Source: Actinobacteria bacterium UBA959
Lineage (GTDB): Bacteria > Actinomycetota > Actinomycetes > S36-B12 > UBA5976
Assembly: GCA_002293025.1 (NCBI GenBank)
Contig: DBCL01000014.1
Location: 113,931 to 148,621, forward strand
Direction: 5' to 3'
Length of the DNA: 34,691 nucleotides
Under the pieces are notes generated by a model. The model ran no database searches, had not been told where the DNA came from, and saw only the letters and a program-made list of their open reading frames with translations. Made by a program: the position numbers and the translations under genes. Shown in pieces: positions 24,701 through 32,119 of the stretch (its first letter is position 1; each line of letters opens with the position of its first letter).

Positions 24701-25307
24701 AGCCTTAGAAGAATTCACAGCCATGGAAGAGCGCAATCGCTTCTTGGGTGAGCAACTTGAAGATGTTAAACGAACACGCGCTGACTTATTAGAAGTGATC
24801 AAAGAAGTGGATCAGCGCGTTCAACAAGTATTCGCTGAAGCGTTTGCAGATACATCCCGCGAGTTCTCAAAGGTTTTCGCCAGACTATTTCCAGGTGGTG
24901 AAGGTCGACTTATCCTGCTGGACCCAGACAATCTGCTTATCTCGGGTGTAGATGTAGAAGCTAGGCCGCCGGGGAAGAAAATCAAGAGACTTTCTTTACT
25001 CTCAGGTGGGGAACGTTCTTTAGTTGCGGTTGCATTCTTAGTAGCACTCTTTAAAGCACGACCAAGTCCGTTTTATGTACTAGACGAAGTTGAGGCTGCC
25101 CTAGACGATACTAACCTTGGCAGACTGCTGGAAATATACGAAGAGCTTCGCGAGAATAGCCAGTTAATTGTGATCACTCATCAGAAACGAACCATGGAAG
25201 TTGCTGATGCCTTGTATGGTGTCAGTATGCGTGGTGATGGGGTGTCGGCTGTTATTAGCCAGCGCATTAGAGATGTTCAAACAGAATTGGTTGATGTTCA
25301 GAAATGA
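21729..25307 (+). CDS. smc: Chromosome segregation protein SMC
   Basis: Condensin ATPase that extrudes and organises chromosomal DNA with ScpA and ScpB; 1192 residues, full length. Start at GTG 21729 gives the canonical MYLKSLTIRGFKSFASATTL. The Walker A loop GPNGSGKSN covers residues 31-39, followed by GEQGAKTLRGGKMDDVIFAG. Two long coiled-coil arms rich in Ala, Glu, Arg and Lys (about 170-490 and 670-990) flank a hinge near 500-660 with NTPGLTGRLATNLI and GGGSSNRSRIENL. The C-terminal head has LSLLSGGERSLVAVAFL and the Walker B YVLDEVEAALDDTNL. Its stop overlaps the next gene by 4 nt. Confidence 0.97.
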   Translation: MYLKSLTIRGFKSFASATTLQFEPGITCVVGPNGSGKSNVVDALSWVMGEQGAKTLRGGKMDDVIFAGTSNRSPLGRAEVSLTIDNTDGALPIEYTEVTISRTLFRGGGSEYSINGNPSRLLDIQELLSDSGIGREMHVIVGQGQLGDVLQATPEERRGYIEEAAGVLKHRKRKEKALRKLEATDANLVRLQDLTNEIRRQLKPLGRQAELARKAQVFQADARDARLRLLADDLLVIKSALDKEIADETILRQRQQEVEQALAQALNEITKLESAGIEAAPQISRAQEAWFTLSALRERYIGLKQVVTERIRLTSEPVDEQPRGTDPELLDEQAKSARTEEFSLSQESESLKLELANLSAVRAELESKLNAAESSFTAAMRSAADRREGLAQLGGQVAAAQSRRETRETEIGRLTGQVADARRRAADAEASFRKEEAEIAGLDAGEMQLDSHYEEVSATLNKAEAKVRQLQAAVHEAEKIKAAKSATADAISAALGAENDGAAELIAANTPGLTGRLATNLIIETGYETAIAVALGAAADALAGNNVDAATAALQSLKTNKGGRAAIVVPVTKSNEQLAAPSPSRSASSLVQVSGELKSAINSLLADVVVADTLDQARSIHQSNPNLRVVTKDGDLLSNGLIIGGGSSNRSRIENLASAETARQERDAASHELERIKFELESAVAAAQSAADEVKAALSKLHESDAAQAAVALRLAELSQQSRAAAAEAERLSKALADAEVARGDDEQALVDLQKRLANAQSTGSDESIPTSQQRDELLVSVERARAKEVEGRLTLRTAEERHRVATSKAEELERSASLERSARTRDALRRKRRVREGEVAAAVSTAIDLVLERLEVSLITGSTLKSDLEQARAERETKLQALRVKSRELESQRSVLVDSVHRDELARTEQKAKIEAIEDKAMSDFGIDAEVLINEYGPDVLVPPSMPTPGDEVDPNQEPPAPAAYVRVEQEKRARDAERQLNLLGRINPLALEEFTAMEERNRFLGEQLEDVKRTRADLLEVIKEVDQRVQQVFAEAFADTSREFSKVFARLFPGGEGRLILLDPDNLLISGVDVEARPPGKKIKRLSLLSGGERSLVAVAFLVALFKARPSPFYVLDEVEAALDDTNLGRLLEIYEELRENSQLIVITHQKRTMEVADALYGVSMRGDGVSAVISQRIRDVQTELVDVQK

Positions 25308-25699
25308 CGCTGCTTAGATTCAGATTATTAGTTGTCAGTGCGTCAGTTCTTGGAATTGGAGCTGGCGGAACTCTTGGAGCAGTTCTAGGTGGGGCATCAA
25401 GCAGTACTTGGGGCGATTTGATTGGTGTAATCATGGGTGTGTGGTTAGGTGGCCCAGTTGCAGCCTTCATTATTTATCAGCTGCTGTTGAATGCATTAGG
25501 TGTGAAGGTACGCGAAGGATTGGCTCGCATGATTAATTTCGTGATGACTGTATTTAGTGCAATTTTGGTTTTAGGAGTCTTATCCATCATGGCTAGGTCT
25601 GCAGCACCTTTACTGATGACTATATTTTTGGTTATTGCAGCGAATGCGTTAGGCGCATATGCGGCTGCTTCACTTCCGATTCGAATCTCTAGAACATGA
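25304..25699 (+). CDS. Small four-helix membrane protein between smc and ftsY
   Basis: A 131-residue protein I do not recognise. Hydrophobic segments lie at about residues 5-30 (glycine-rich, with GIGAGGTLGAVLGG), 37-65, 77-98 and 103-125, suggesting four membrane helices. The charged bits RFR, KVREGLAR and RISRT fall between or after them. There is no enzyme motif and no signal-peptide cleavage site. It is locked into the operon by ATGA overlaps with both smc and ftsY, so it is made together with ftsY. Because this ftsY lacks an obvious membrane segment, a role as membrane partner is conceivable, but that is only inference from position. It is clearly coding: it has typical codon use and exact operon overlaps. 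Confidence 0.75.
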   Translation: MTLLRFRLLVVSASVLGIGAGGTLGAVLGGASSSTWGDLIGVIMGVWLGGPVAAFIIYQLLLNALGVKVREGLARMINFVMTVFSAILVLGVLSIMARSAAPLLMTIFLVIAANALGAYAAASLPIRISRT

Positions 25700-26562
25700 A
25701 GTTTAAAGGGTGGGGATCTAGCCTTAGATCCTTGCTATCAAGATCTGAAATAACTGAAGAGCAATGGCAGGAAGTCACAGACTCTTTACTGCTAGCTGAT
25801 ATTGGAAATCACTGGACCCAAATAATTGTTCAGAATTTGCGAACTGCTATTACTAGAAATAAGGACCTAGATCTTGATCAGGCATTGCAAGAAGTTTTAC
25901 TTTCAGCTCTAGAAGTTGAAAAACCCAGAACGATCAACCTAGATGCACCTTTAGCCGTTATTGCATTTGTCGGCGTAAATGGTGTTGGCAAAACAACCTC
26001 AATTGGGAAATACGGGTACCAACTAACTCAGCAAGGTAAGAAGGTGGTTTTTGCAGCTGGAGACACCTTTAGAGCAGCAGCGGTTGATCAGTTAAAAACT
26101 TGGGCAGACCGAGCGTTGGCCACTTGTATTTCTGGAAACTTGAATTCGGATCCAGCATCAGTGGTTCATGAAGCAATTGCCTCTGCGATCCAAACAAAAG
26201 CGAACCTAGTCTTGCTGGATACTGCTGGTCGCTTACACACCAAAACAGCACTGATGGATGAATTGGGCAAGGTACTTCGGGTCGCAGCCAAAAATGCAAC
26301 TGTCACAGAAGTTTTGTTGGTAATGGATGCCACAACTGGACAAAATGGATTAACTCAAGCCAAGGTATTTGCCGAAGCCGTAGATGTAACTGGTGTGGTG
26401 CTTACCAAATTTGATGGCACAGCCAAAGGTGGAATTGTGATTGCGGTGCAGCAAGAGCTAGGCATTCCAGTCAAGTTGATTGGGTCAGGCGAGGGGATCG
26501 AAGACTTAAAGCCATTTGATCCCCAAGAGTTTGTTTCCATGTTGCTGGAAACAAACTCGTAA
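25696..26562 (+). CDS. ftsY: Signal recognition particle receptor FtsY (NG domain only)
   Basis: GTPase receptor that docks the Ffh-nascent-chain complex at the membrane. 288 residues contain just the N domain (from EITEEQWQEVTDSLLLADIG) and the G domain. G1 is GVNGVGKTTSIGKYG near residue 98. Then follow GDTFRAAAVDQLKTWADR, the G3 LLDTAGRLHTK, VMDATTGQNGLTQAK, the G4 TKFDGTAKGG and LIGSGEGIEDLKPFDP. The acidic A domain or N-terminal transmembrane helix of many actinobacterial FtsY proteins is missing. The first residues MKFKGWGSSLRSLLSR could form a short basic amphipathic lipid-binding helix. The last codons contain a perfect hairpin. Identity is secure. Confidence 0.95.
   Translation: MKFKGWGSSLRSLLSRSEITEEQWQEVTDSLLLADIGNHWTQIIVQNLRTAITRNKDLDLDQALQEVLLSALEVEKPRTINLDAPLAVIAFVGVNGVGKTTSIGKYGYQLTQQGKKVVFAAGDTFRAAAVDQLKTWADRALATCISGNLNSDPASVVHEAIASAIQTKANLVLLDTAGRLHTKTALMDELGKVLRVAAKNATVTEVLLVMDATTGQNGLTQAKVFAEAVDVTGVVLTKFDGTAKGGIVIAVQQELGIPVKLIGSGEGIEDLKPFDPQEFVSMLLETNS
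26527..26558 (+). terminator. Perfect 13-bp hairpin inside the ftsY 3' end
   Basis: GAGTTTGTTTCCA (26527-26539) is exactly complementary to TGGAAACAAACTC (26546-26558) around a 6-nt loop, ending just before the last base of the final sense codon (TCG, stop TAA 26560-26562). No T-run follows. Likely a transcript-end or stability hairpin written into codons. Confidence 0.6.
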
Positions 26563-26620
26563 CACAACTGCTCAAACCTTCACAAACTGGCAACACATTT
26601 CCAGTATTACTGAAACACTC

Positions 26621-26644
26621 TTCACCCATAGTTCACCCTAGATT
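26621..26644 (+). promoter_or_regulatory. Direct repeat and candidate -10 upstream of amtB
   Basis: TTCACCC occurs at 26621-26627 and again at 26632-26638, 11 bp apart (one helical turn), directly followed by TAGATT (26639-26644), a TANNNT-type -10 box about 36 nt before the amtB start. A repeat on one helix face suggests an operator. The rest of the 117-bp gap has no other gene. Confidence 0.4.
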
Positions 26645-26664
26645 CGGAGGAAACTTTCCTCGAA
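26643..26664 (+). repeat. Hairpin in the amtB leader
   Basis: TTCG-GAGGAAA then C then TTTCCTC-GAA is an inverted repeat with one bulged G; as RNA it can fold as GAGGA/TCCTC around a 5-nt loop. It lies just before the AGGGGGAAAG ribosome site of amtB, so it may tune translation or serve as an operator. Confidence 0.45.
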
Positions 26665-26679
26665 TGACAAGGGGGAAAG

Positions 26680-27963
26680 ATGGCTGCCATTGATACTGGC
26701 GATACCGCCTGGATGCTAATTAGCGCTGCATTGGTGCTCTTAATGATTCCAGGTCTCTCATTCTTCTATGGCGGAATGGTGAGAGTCAAAAGTGTTTTAA
26801 ACATGTTGATGATGTCATTTGGTGCACTGGCTTTGGTGCTGGTGCTCTGGGTAATTTACGGCTTCTCGATGACTTTTGGCAGCTCTTACGCAGATGCGGG
26901 CTACTTGGGGGATGTGAGTCAATACTTTTTATTAAACGGTTTAGATAACACAGAAGCGGTAATTGGCACAATTCCAGCCACAGTGTTCATCGCGTTTCAA
27001 GGTATGTTTGCAGCGATAACAGTCGCACTTATCTCAGGCTCAATAGCAGATCGCGCCAAGTTTGGAGCTTGGATGGTCTTTGCAGGCTTATGGGCAACTC
27101 TTGTTTATTTCCCAGTCGCGCATTGGGTTTTTGCATTTGATGACTTCGTGGCAACTACTGGTGGTTGGATTGCAAATGATCTAGGGGCCCTTGATTTTGC
27201 CGGTGGAACTGCAGTTCACATCAATGCAGGTGCTGCAGGTTTGGCCTTGGCATTTGTGCTGGGTAAGCGCATTGGTTTTGGAAAAACTCCCATGCGACCA
27301 CACAACTTACCTTTGGTAATGATTGGTGCTGGACTACTTTGGTTTGGTTGGTTTGGTTTTAATGCTGGATCTGCCGTGGGCTCTAATGGTTTGGCAGGGT
27401 TAGCATTTATCAACACTGTTGCTGCAACAGCAGCAGCTTGCTTGGCTTGGATAGCGGTTGAGAAATTACGCGATGGCCATGCAACCAGTTTGGGAGCAGC
27501 ATCAGGTGTAGTTGCTGGATTAGTAGCGATTACGCCAGCTTGCGCAGCAGTTGATACTTCAGGTGCGCTGCTAGTTGGCCTGGTTGCTGGTGCGTTGTGT
27601 GCTCTGGCTGTTGGGTTGAAGTTCAAGTTTGGATATGACGACTCACTTGATGTAGTTGGCGTACACCTTGTTGGTGGCCTTGTTGGCACAATCTTGATCG
27701 GATTTGTAGGTGTTGATACCGGCTTGTTCTATGGTGCTGGAACCGAGCAACTTGTTAAGCAATTAATTGGTGCGGGTGCTGTTCTAGCTTATTCATTCAC
27801 TGTCACTTTGATTCTAGGCAAGATTATTGATCTAGTGATCGGCTTTAGAATTAGTCAGGATGAAGAACTGTCTGGCATTGATTTAGCAGCCCATGCAGAG
27901 CGGGGCTATGAATTGACAGACAATACATTCGGTGGAGTTCTTAACAGTTCGAAAGGAGCCTGA
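26680..27963 (+). CDS. amtB: Ammonium transporter Amt
   Basis: Inner-membrane ammonium channel of 427 residues with about 11 membrane helices. Family motifs: MIPGLSFFYGGMVRVKSVLN near residue 25, the FQGMFAAITVALISG region, and WVFAFDDFVATTGG. The pore pair is present as FAGGTAVHINAGAAGLAL (His168-type) and GVHLVGGLVGTILIG (His318-type). FGWFGFNAGSAVG is also typical. The cytoplasmic C-terminal tail (FRISQDEELSGIDLAAHAERGYE) carries the conserved segment that meets the PII protein. glnB starts 2 nt after the stop, fitting direct AmtB-PII control. The start follows AGGGGGAAAG. Confidence 0.97.
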   Translation: MAAIDTGDTAWMLISAALVLLMIPGLSFFYGGMVRVKSVLNMLMMSFGALALVLVLWVIYGFSMTFGSSYADAGYLGDVSQYFLLNGLDNTEAVIGTIPATVFIAFQGMFAAITVALISGSIADRAKFGAWMVFAGLWATLVYFPVAHWVFAFDDFVATTGGWIANDLGALDFAGGTAVHINAGAAGLALAFVLGKRIGFGKTPMRPHNLPLVMIGAGLLWFGWFGFNAGSAVGSNGLAGLAFINTVAATAAACLAWIAVEKLRDGHATSLGAASGVVAGLVAITPACAAVDTSGALLVGLVAGALCALAVGLKFKFGYDDSLDVVGVHLVGGLVGTILIGFVGVDTGLFYGAGTEQLVKQLIGAGAVLAYSFTVTLILGKIIDLVIGFRISQDEELSGIDLAAHAERGYELTDNTFGGVLNSSKGA

Positions 27964-27965
27964 TT

Positions 27966-28304
27966 ATGAAACTAATAACCGCAATTATTAAGCCATTTAA
28001 GCTTGATGACGTGAAGGCAGCACTTGAAGTTGCTGGCATAACTGGATTAACAGTTTCCGAAGCAAGTGGCATGGGCCGGCAACGTGGACATGTTGAGGTT
28101 TATCGAGGCGCTGAATATGCAGTTGATCTAGTTCCAAAGGTAAGAATTGAACTAGTCGTTGATGATGCACAAGTTGGATCCGTGGTTGATGTGATCGTCA
28201 AGGCTGCAAACACCGGCAAGATTGGTGATGGCAAGGTTTGGGTTGTTCCAGTTGAATCCATCGTTCGGGTTAGAACTGGTGAAAGCGGTACCTCAGCTCT
28301 CTAG
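27966..28304 (+). CDS. glnB: Nitrogen regulatory protein PII
   Basis: 112-residue trimeric sensor of ATP/ADP, 2-oxoglutarate and nitrogen status. It begins MKLITAIIKPFKLDDVKAAL. The T-loop runs GMGRQRGHVEVYRGAEY with Tyr51, the residue modified by GlnD (adenylylated in studied Actinobacteria). The B-loop is TGKIGDGKVWVVPVE. It sits between amtB and glnD, its membrane target and its modifying enzyme, in the usual actinobacterial order; glnK is the alternative name. GAAAGGAG lies just before the ATG. Confidence 0.96.
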   Translation: MKLITAIIKPFKLDDVKAALEVAGITGLTVSEASGMGRQRGHVEVYRGAEYAVDLVPKVRIELVVDDAQVGSVVDVIVKAANTGKIGDGKVWVVPVESIVRVRTGESGTSAL

Positions 28305-28322
28305 AAACACTATCCCTCCTCA

Positions 28323-28367
28323 CAACTACAGATGAGCTCAGTGACAAACTGAGCACATCTGTAGTTG
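28323..28367 (+). terminator. Large hairpin between glnB and glnD
   Basis: CAACTACAGATG (28323-28334) pairs perfectly with CATCTGTAGTTG (28356-28367); inside, CTCAGT pairs with ACTGAG beyond a small internal loop. Only CTTATT follows, so termination may be partial, lowering glnD relative to amtB-glnB. Confidence 0.6.
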
Positions 28368-28393
28368 CTTATTGAAACCAGAGAGGTGCAGCC

Positions 28394-30676
28394 GTGGTGT
28401 CCACCTATCAGACAGCTCGGGCTGAACTGCTAGCCACAAATCTTCCACCAAATGAAATCGTTATTAAATTAGGTGCACTTTCAAATGAATGGCTGCAAGA
28501 GTTATTTGCACAAGTATGTTCTGAGCCAGGCATTGCATTAATCGCTGTTGGTGGATTTGGCAGATTAGAACTTTCGCCAGGTTCCGATTTAGATCTAGTT
28601 TTATTACATACTGCTGAACAAAAAATAGCAGCTGAGAAAATTGCAGAAAAAATCTGGTACCCGATTTGGGACAGTGGTGTGCCATTAGATCACTCAGTGA
28701 GAACTATTGGTCAAACGCGAGATTTAGCTCAAGTGGATCATAAAGTGATGCTAGGCATGTTGGATGCTCGCGTTGTTGCCGGAGATGTCGAGTTAGGTGA
28801 AAAACTACGAACTGAGTTACTGCAAGATTGGCGTAAGAATTTCAAGAAGCGATTACCAGACCTACAACAAGCAGATGCTATTCGACATAAGACATTTGGA
28901 GATTTGGCTCATCTGCAACAGCCAAACTTAAAAGAGGCACAAGGTGGACTTCGAGATTTGGTCACATTAAGAGCCTTGACTGCAACTTGGCAGATACAGG
29001 TGCCACAAGCAGACTTAGGTCAAGCGAAGGCAACCTTGATTGCTGCCAGGGCATCGCTACATCAAGTTACAAATAGATCTGTCGAAGTTCTGTCACAAGA
29101 ATTGCAACATGATGTCGCAGTAAAGGCCGGTTATCAAAACGCAGATGAACTTTTGAAAGCAATCTATGGTGCAAGTCGAGTGATCTCGTTTGCTTATAGT
29201 CAAGCTTGGCGGAGCATCACAAATCTGATTGCCAATAAACCGGGACTGTTTGCAAAGAAAAACGTACGCACCCCACTAGCTGATGGAGTTGTGTTGGACG
29301 GTTTGGACGCAACTTTGGCAACTGGGGCGACAATTGATACTGATCCAGGTCTGCCATTTCGAGTTGCCGCTGCAGCTGCCGAAGCTGGAGTGCTGATCAA
29401 TATGGATGCAATTAAGCGTCTACAGGAATGCCCAATGCCAGAAGTTTGGTCAAGTTCAATAAGAGAGAGTTTTATCTCCTTGTTAGGTTCTGGCTCAAAT
29501 TTGATTGAGATTTGGGAGTTATTAGATCAAACTGGCTTCATCTCAAAGTGGATCCCACATTGGGATGTGGTTCGTTCTGCACCGCAGCGAAATTCTGTGC
29601 ACATTTACACCGTTGACCGGCACCTAGTGCAAACAGCTGTGGAAGCAAATTCCTTGATCCGAAATGTTGCTCGCCCAGACCTACTTTTAGTTGGATCTTT
29701 AATGCATGACATTGGGAAGGCTCGATTAGGAGACCATTCTGAAGTTGGAGCACTTTTAATACGAGAGATAGCACCGTCAATGGGATTTAGTGCAGCTGAT
29801 TCAAAAGTTTTGGAAGTTATGGTCGCTTTACATTTGTTGTTACCAGACACCGCTACCAGACGAGACCTAGAAGATCCAAGCACTATTGCAACAGTTGCGC
29901 AGAAAGTTGAAACACTTGAGATTCTTGATTTGCTTCATCAGTTAGCAATTGCAGATGCAAGAGCTACTTCACCGATAGCCTCAAGTGCTTGGCGATTGAA
30001 GCTGATTCAGCAATTAAGAGATTCGGTCGCAGCGGTATTGCAGGGCTCTATGCCACCTGCTCCTCCAGAGCTAGTTGATCATCTAGATTTGGATGAGGCT
30101 GGTTTGGGTTTAATTGTTGAGCCAGAAGAAGATCACCTTCTAATAAAAGTATCAGCACCTGATCAAAATGGATTATTAGCGCTCACTGCGGGTGTCTTTG
30201 CATTACATCGTTTAGTAGTTCGCTCCGCTCGTACTAGGACTATCTCTGATCGGGCGATAAGTCATTGGCGGGTAGCCCCACTATTTGGAGACGCGCCTTC
30301 GGTTGCGCTACTCAGAAGCGAATTAAGGAGAGCCCTAAATGGGACCCTTGATGTTCAATCTGAGTTGTTAACGCGGGAGCAAAGCGCAATTACTCGAACA
30401 ACTTTATCGGCAAAGCCTAGAGTGCTTATCGATAATGTCTCTTCAGACAAAGCCACCATTTTGGAAGTTAGAACCCATGATGCCAGCGGTGTGCTGAATC
30501 GAATTGCAAAAGCAATTACTTCCACAAATACCAACATAACCGCAGCTCATGTGAGCACACTTGGAGCGGAAGTTGATGATGTTTTCTATCTGGTTAATTC
30601 CCAGAATCTACCTTTAACGCAAGAGGAGCAAGCAGAAGTTGTGTCGGCTGTTTCAGCCGCGCTAACTAACCGATAA
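28394..30676 (+). CDS. glnD: PII uridylyl/adenylyltransferase and PII-removing enzyme
   Basis: Bifunctional enzyme that modifies and demodifies PII according to glutamine level; 760 residues. The nucleotidyltransferase domain has AVGGFGRLELSPGSDLDLVL near residue 54, followed by the GlnD motif EAQGGLRDLVTLRAL near residue 180. An HD hydrolase domain follows (HIYTVDRHLVQTA, SLMHDIGKARLGDHSE, around residues 400-450). Two C-terminal ACT domains sense amino acids (ISAPDQNGLLAL-like VSAPDQNGLLALTAG and EVRTHDASGVLNRIAK). GAGAGG lies 7 nt before the GTG at 28394; a second GTG follows directly. In Actinobacteria this enzyme usually adenylylates PII. Confidence 0.95.
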   Translation: MVSTYQTARAELLATNLPPNEIVIKLGALSNEWLQELFAQVCSEPGIALIAVGGFGRLELSPGSDLDLVLLHTAEQKIAAEKIAEKIWYPIWDSGVPLDHSVRTIGQTRDLAQVDHKVMLGMLDARVVAGDVELGEKLRTELLQDWRKNFKKRLPDLQQADAIRHKTFGDLAHLQQPNLKEAQGGLRDLVTLRALTATWQIQVPQADLGQAKATLIAARASLHQVTNRSVEVLSQELQHDVAVKAGYQNADELLKAIYGASRVISFAYSQAWRSITNLIANKPGLFAKKNVRTPLADGVVLDGLDATLATGATIDTDPGLPFRVAAAAAEAGVLINMDAIKRLQECPMPEVWSSSIRESFISLLGSGSNLIEIWELLDQTGFISKWIPHWDVVRSAPQRNSVHIYTVDRHLVQTAVEANSLIRNVARPDLLLVGSLMHDIGKARLGDHSEVGALLIREIAPSMGFSAADSKVLEVMVALHLLLPDTATRRDLEDPSTIATVAQKVETLEILDLLHQLAIADARATSPIASSAWRLKLIQQLRDSVAAVLQGSMPPAPPELVDHLDLDEAGLGLIVEPEEDHLLIKVSAPDQNGLLALTAGVFALHRLVVRSARTRTISDRAISHWRVAPLFGDAPSVALLRSELRRALNGTLDVQSELLTREQSAITRTTLSAKPRVLIDNVSSDKATILEVRTHDASGVLNRIAKAITSTNTNITAAHVSTLGAEVDDVFYLVNSQNLPLTQEEQAEVVSAVSAALTNR

Positions 30677-30679
30677 TCT
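30674..30679 (+). promoter_or_regulatory. Candidate leaderless -10 box (TAATCT) for ffh
   Basis: TAATCT-AAGGCTT-GTG gives a 7-nt gap to the ffh start, beginning on the glnD stop codon. AAGG is too close (3 nt) to be a good ribosome site. Suggests ffh has its own leaderless promoter. Confidence 0.45.
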
Positions 30680-30686
30680 AAGGCTT

Positions 30687-32093
30687 GTGTTCGGTCAATT
30701 AACTTCCAGGCTTTCAACTGCCCTAAAGAATGTGCGGGGCAAAGGGCGCTTATCTGAGTCAGATGTTGATGATGCCTTAATTGAGATTCGAGCAGCACTG
30801 CTCGAAGCAGACGTTGCCCTAAGTGTGGTGCGAAGTTTTGCTGCTGCAGTTCGGGTTCGAGCCATAGGGGCAGAGGTATCTGCGGCATTAAATCCGGGGC
30901 AACAGTTTGTTCGAGTAGTTCAAGATGAGCTAACTCAAGTACTTGGAGCGAAGACCCAAGAGTTTAAATTTGCATCGGGCCGGCCAACTGTAATTATGCT
31001 GATCGGGCTACAAGGTGCTGGTAAAACAACTTTGGCAGGCAAATTAGCCTTGTGGTTGAAGAATCAAAATAGAACTCCATTATTGGTGGCTGCTGACTTA
31101 CAGCGCCCAAATGCAGTAGATCAAATTAAAGTTGTCGGTGAACAGGCTGGAGTTGCTGTTTTTGCACCCGAGCCTGGCAATGGAATTGGTGACCCAATAA
31201 AAGTGGTTTCAGAAGCACTTAAGCATGCGCCAGCTCGAAATGATGTCGTCATTATTGATACAGCCGGTCGATTAGCAGTCGATCAAGATTTAATCGCACA
31301 AGCAGCTGAGATTAGAAAAATTGCTAAGCCGGACTACACATATTTAGTTGTAGACGCCATGATCGGGCAAGATGCAGTTTTAACAGCCCAATCTTTTCAA
31401 GAGTCCGTTGGTTTTGATGCAACAGTTTTGACTAAGCTTGACGGTGACGCCAGGGGTGGTGCTGCACTCTCACTGGTTAGTGTCACTGAAACTCCAGTTA
31501 TGTTTGCTTCTACTGGTGAGAAATTAACCGATTTTGATTATTTTCATCCTGATCGAATGGCATCTCGCATTTTGGATATGGGAGACATGCTCAGCCTGAT
31601 TGAGCAAGCGCAATCAACTTTTGATGAAGGTCAAGCTACCAAGATGGCTGATGCGATCAAGTCTGGAACTGGATTCACGTTAGATGATTTTCTAGAACAA
31701 CTTCAAGCAATCAAAAAAATGGGAAATCTATCCTCAATTTTGTCCATGTTGCCAGGAGCTGGCAAAATGAAAGATCAATTGTCTGAAATTGATGAATCAG
31801 AACTTAAGCGCACTGAAGCAATCATTCGATCAATGACCCCACAGGAGCGCGCCAAACCAGAATTACTCACAGGCAGTCGAAGATCACGAATAGCAAATGG
31901 TTCAGGCACAACTGTGGCTCAAGTTAACTCTCTCATTAAGAGGTTTAGCGATGCTCAGAAAATGATGAAGAGCGGTCACATCCCAGGAATTGGCAATATC
32001 CCAGGATTGCCCTCCAAGAATCAAAAAAGCGCAAAGACCCCCAAAGGTGCCAAGCGCTCGGGGAACCCAGCCAAGCGAGCCAGCCAGACCTAG
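30687..32093 (+). CDS. ffh: Signal recognition particle protein Ffh
   Basis: SRP54-type GTPase that binds signal sequences and 4.5S RNA; 468 residues. N domain FGQLTSRLSTALKNVRGKG, then the G domain with LIGLQGAGKTTLAGKLA (near residue 109), DLQRPNAVDQIKVVG, VIIDTAGRLAVDQDL, and TKLDGDARGGAALSLVS. A GEKLTDFDYFHPDRMASRIL segment links to the methionine-rich M domain, where SMLPGAGKM and RRSRIANGSGTTVAQVNSLI (RNA-binding) and MMKSGHIPGIGNIPGLP are visible. A basic Lys/Pro-rich tail ends the protein. It starts with GTG 10 nt after glnD. FtsY, its receptor, is encoded 4 kb upstream. Identity is secure. Confidence 0.97.
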   Translation: MFGQLTSRLSTALKNVRGKGRLSESDVDDALIEIRAALLEADVALSVVRSFAAAVRVRAIGAEVSAALNPGQQFVRVVQDELTQVLGAKTQEFKFASGRPTVIMLIGLQGAGKTTLAGKLALWLKNQNRTPLLVAADLQRPNAVDQIKVVGEQAGVAVFAPEPGNGIGDPIKVVSEALKHAPARNDVVIIDTAGRLAVDQDLIAQAAEIRKIAKPDYTYLVVDAMIGQDAVLTAQSFQESVGFDATVLTKLDGDARGGAALSLVSVTETPVMFASTGEKLTDFDYFHPDRMASRILDMGDMLSLIEQAQSTFDEGQATKMADAIKSGTGFTLDDFLEQLQAIKKMGNLSSILSMLPGAGKMKDQLSEIDESELKRTEAIIRSMTPQERAKPELLTGSRRSRIANGSGTTVAQVNSLIKRFSDAQKMMKSGHIPGIGNIPGLPSKNQKSAKTPKGAKRSGNPAKRASQT

Positions 32094-32119
32094 GTTTTAG
32101 GGGGTGGCTGGGCTATGGA

